Below, one piece after another: positions 63,267 to 64,000 of a DNA stretch of 64,000 nt. The DNA lies in NCBI GenBank assembly GCA_000227505.4, contig AGIF02000001.1, forward strand, positions 888,035 to 952,034, in the 5' to 3' direction. The notes below the pieces were generated by a model. It was given only the letters and a program-made list of their open reading frames with translations. It was not told where the DNA came from and made no database searches. Source of the stretch: a gamma proteobacterium HIMB55 (GTDB lineage Bacteria > Pseudomonadota > Gammaproteobacteria > Pseudomonadales > Halieaceae). The translations under genes and the position numbers were made by a program. Positions within the stretch are counted from its first letter, which is position 1. Each line of letters opens with the position of its first letter.

Positions 63267-64000
63267 GTGACTCAAGCCGATACAATCCGGGGCATACTAC
63301 TTGCTCTCACCGCCAATTTCATCTGGGGAATTGCGGCGCTTTATTGGATTCAAACCAAGCCCATCGGTCCTGTTGATGTGATGGCGCATCGGGCGCTTTG
63401 GACCTTGCCGGTCACTTTCCTCATCGTTGCTTATTTTGGTCGTCTGGGCGAGACGCTTGCTTTGATGCGAGCGTTTAAGTTCTGTTTTTGGATAGCGTTG
63501 GCGGCGCTGATGCTGACAATTAACTGGGGCGTTTATGTGTTTGCGGTGACCAATGAGCGGGCGACTGAAGCCAGTCTTGGCTATTTTATGTTGCCCTTAC
63601 TCACCATCGCTTTGGGTGTCTTTGTCTTTGGTGAGCGCCCCAAGCCGGTCCATGTCCTAGCAATCTTATTGGCTGTCATCGCAGTATTGGTACAACTATT
63701 TGCCTACGGCAGCTTGCCCTGGGTGTCGTTAACCTTAGCGCTTAGCTTTGCTCTGTATGGCGCCATTAGGAAACAGATCAACGCAGACTCCATGCAGGGA
63801 TTATTTCTTGAATCGCTTTGTATGGCACCTTTTGCCGCCTTGTGGATTTTGACTCACGATGGCTCGGGTATGGGTGAGCACGGCCTTAAAGTGGATTTAT
63901 TTTTACTCTGCGCAGGTGCCTTTACGGCGGCACCTCTACTGACATATGTGGCCGCAACGCGTGTGCTACCTCTTTCTACGATTGGATTACTCACTTACGT
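63267..64000 (+). CDS. rarD: EamA-family transporter RarD (3' end beyond window)
   Basis: A drug/metabolite exporter-type membrane protein. The GTG at 63267 follows TAGG at eight bases. The visible 244 residues show at least seven helices. RGILLALTANFIWGIAALYWIQTKPIGPVDVMAHRALWTLPVTF is the classic RarD opening, and INWGVYVFAVTNERATEASLGYFMLPLLTIALGVFVFGERP is diagnostic. The last visible residues are in the second EamA repeat, near STIGLLTY. The substrate of RarD proteins is not firmly known. Confidence 0.92.
   Translation, partial: MTQADTIRGILLALTANFIWGIAALYWIQTKPIGPVDVMAHRALWTLPVTFLIVAYFGRLGETLALMRAFKFCFWIALAALMLTINWGVYVFAVTNERATEASLGYFMLPLLTIALGVFVFGERPKPVHVLAILLAVIAVLVQLFAYGSLPWVSLTLALSFALYGAIRKQINADSMQGLFLESLCMAPFAALWILTHDGSGMGEHGLKVDLFLLCAGAFTAAPLLTYVAATRVLPLSTIGLLTY

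Overview
The window looks like a chromosomal segment of a free-living marine gammaproteobacterium. The gene neighbourhoods (eno-ftsB-ispD-ispF-pcm-nlpD-mutS-recA-recX; pepA-holC-valS divergent from lptFG), GspA/GspB, several acyl-CoA ligases and a poly-serine tract in an exported protein (a habit of Cellvibrionales) fit a Cellvibrionales/Halieaceae (OM60/NOR5-like) organism. That placement is inference from gene content; no rRNA or other decisive marker is present. I found no tRNA, rRNA, CRISPR array, IS element or prophage.

Layout. 1-5 kb: a tightly coupled plus-strand operon, eno (partial)-ftsB-ispD-ispF-pcm-DUF368 transporter-nlpD, with 4-base start/stop overlaps. 5-8 kb: mutS and ferredoxin fdxA on the minus strand. 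8-10.5 kb: an exported amidohydrolase coupled to an exported isoaspartyl peptidase. 10.6-12.2 kb: recA with a clear LexA box, then recX. 12.3-14.9 kb: minus-strand small genes (DUF3014, flavin-reductase-like, DUF393, TlpA-like). 15-19.5 kb: type IV pilin region with a PilE-like pilin, a frameshifted membrane protein, and a convergent minor-pilin operon (FimT, PilW, PilX and an unusual poly-Ser pilin). 19.5-21.7 kb: a large fusion of an Fe(II)/2-oxoglutarate dioxygenase, a TPR-like segment and an ATP-grasp ligase. 21.9-24 kb: class I HMG-CoA reductase and a nitronate-monooxygenase-like flavoprotein. 24.2-27 kb: gspA-gspB.

27-38 kb: aldo/keto reductase plus alkaline phosphatase, an ammonium transporter, Ppx/GppA phosphatase, alanine racemase and D-amino-acid aminotransferase, an acyl-CoA ligase and a GntP permease. 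38-46 kb: a hybrid GAF histidine kinase, an APH-type kinase, an acyl-CoA ligase, an enoyl-CoA hydratase and an exported DUF3604 protein. 46-52 kb: RapA, TatD, a LysR regulator, a hypothetical exported protein preceded by a short terminated leader, and a methyltransferase. 52.5-59.9 kb: cold-shock protein, valS-holC-pepA, and lptF-lptG. 60-64 kb: RDD protein, a small unknown, bolA, trhO, a trypsin-like protease and rarD (partial).

How it fits together. Most genes are housekeeping: envelope assembly (FtsB, NlpD, LptFG, PopT-like DUF368), DNA repair (MutS, RecA/RecX), protein-damage repair and recycling (Pcm and the exported isoaspartyl peptidase), isoprenoid precursors (MEP enzymes plus an unexpected HMG-CoA reductase) and fatty-acid activation. 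The most novel candidate is the dioxygenase-TPR-ATP-grasp fusion beside the atypical minor-pilin operon. Also notable are the poly-Ser pilin, class I HMG-CoA reductase alongside MEP genes, the absence of rpoS, truD and surE from their usual places, and the complete promoter-leader-terminator unit at 50.5 kb.
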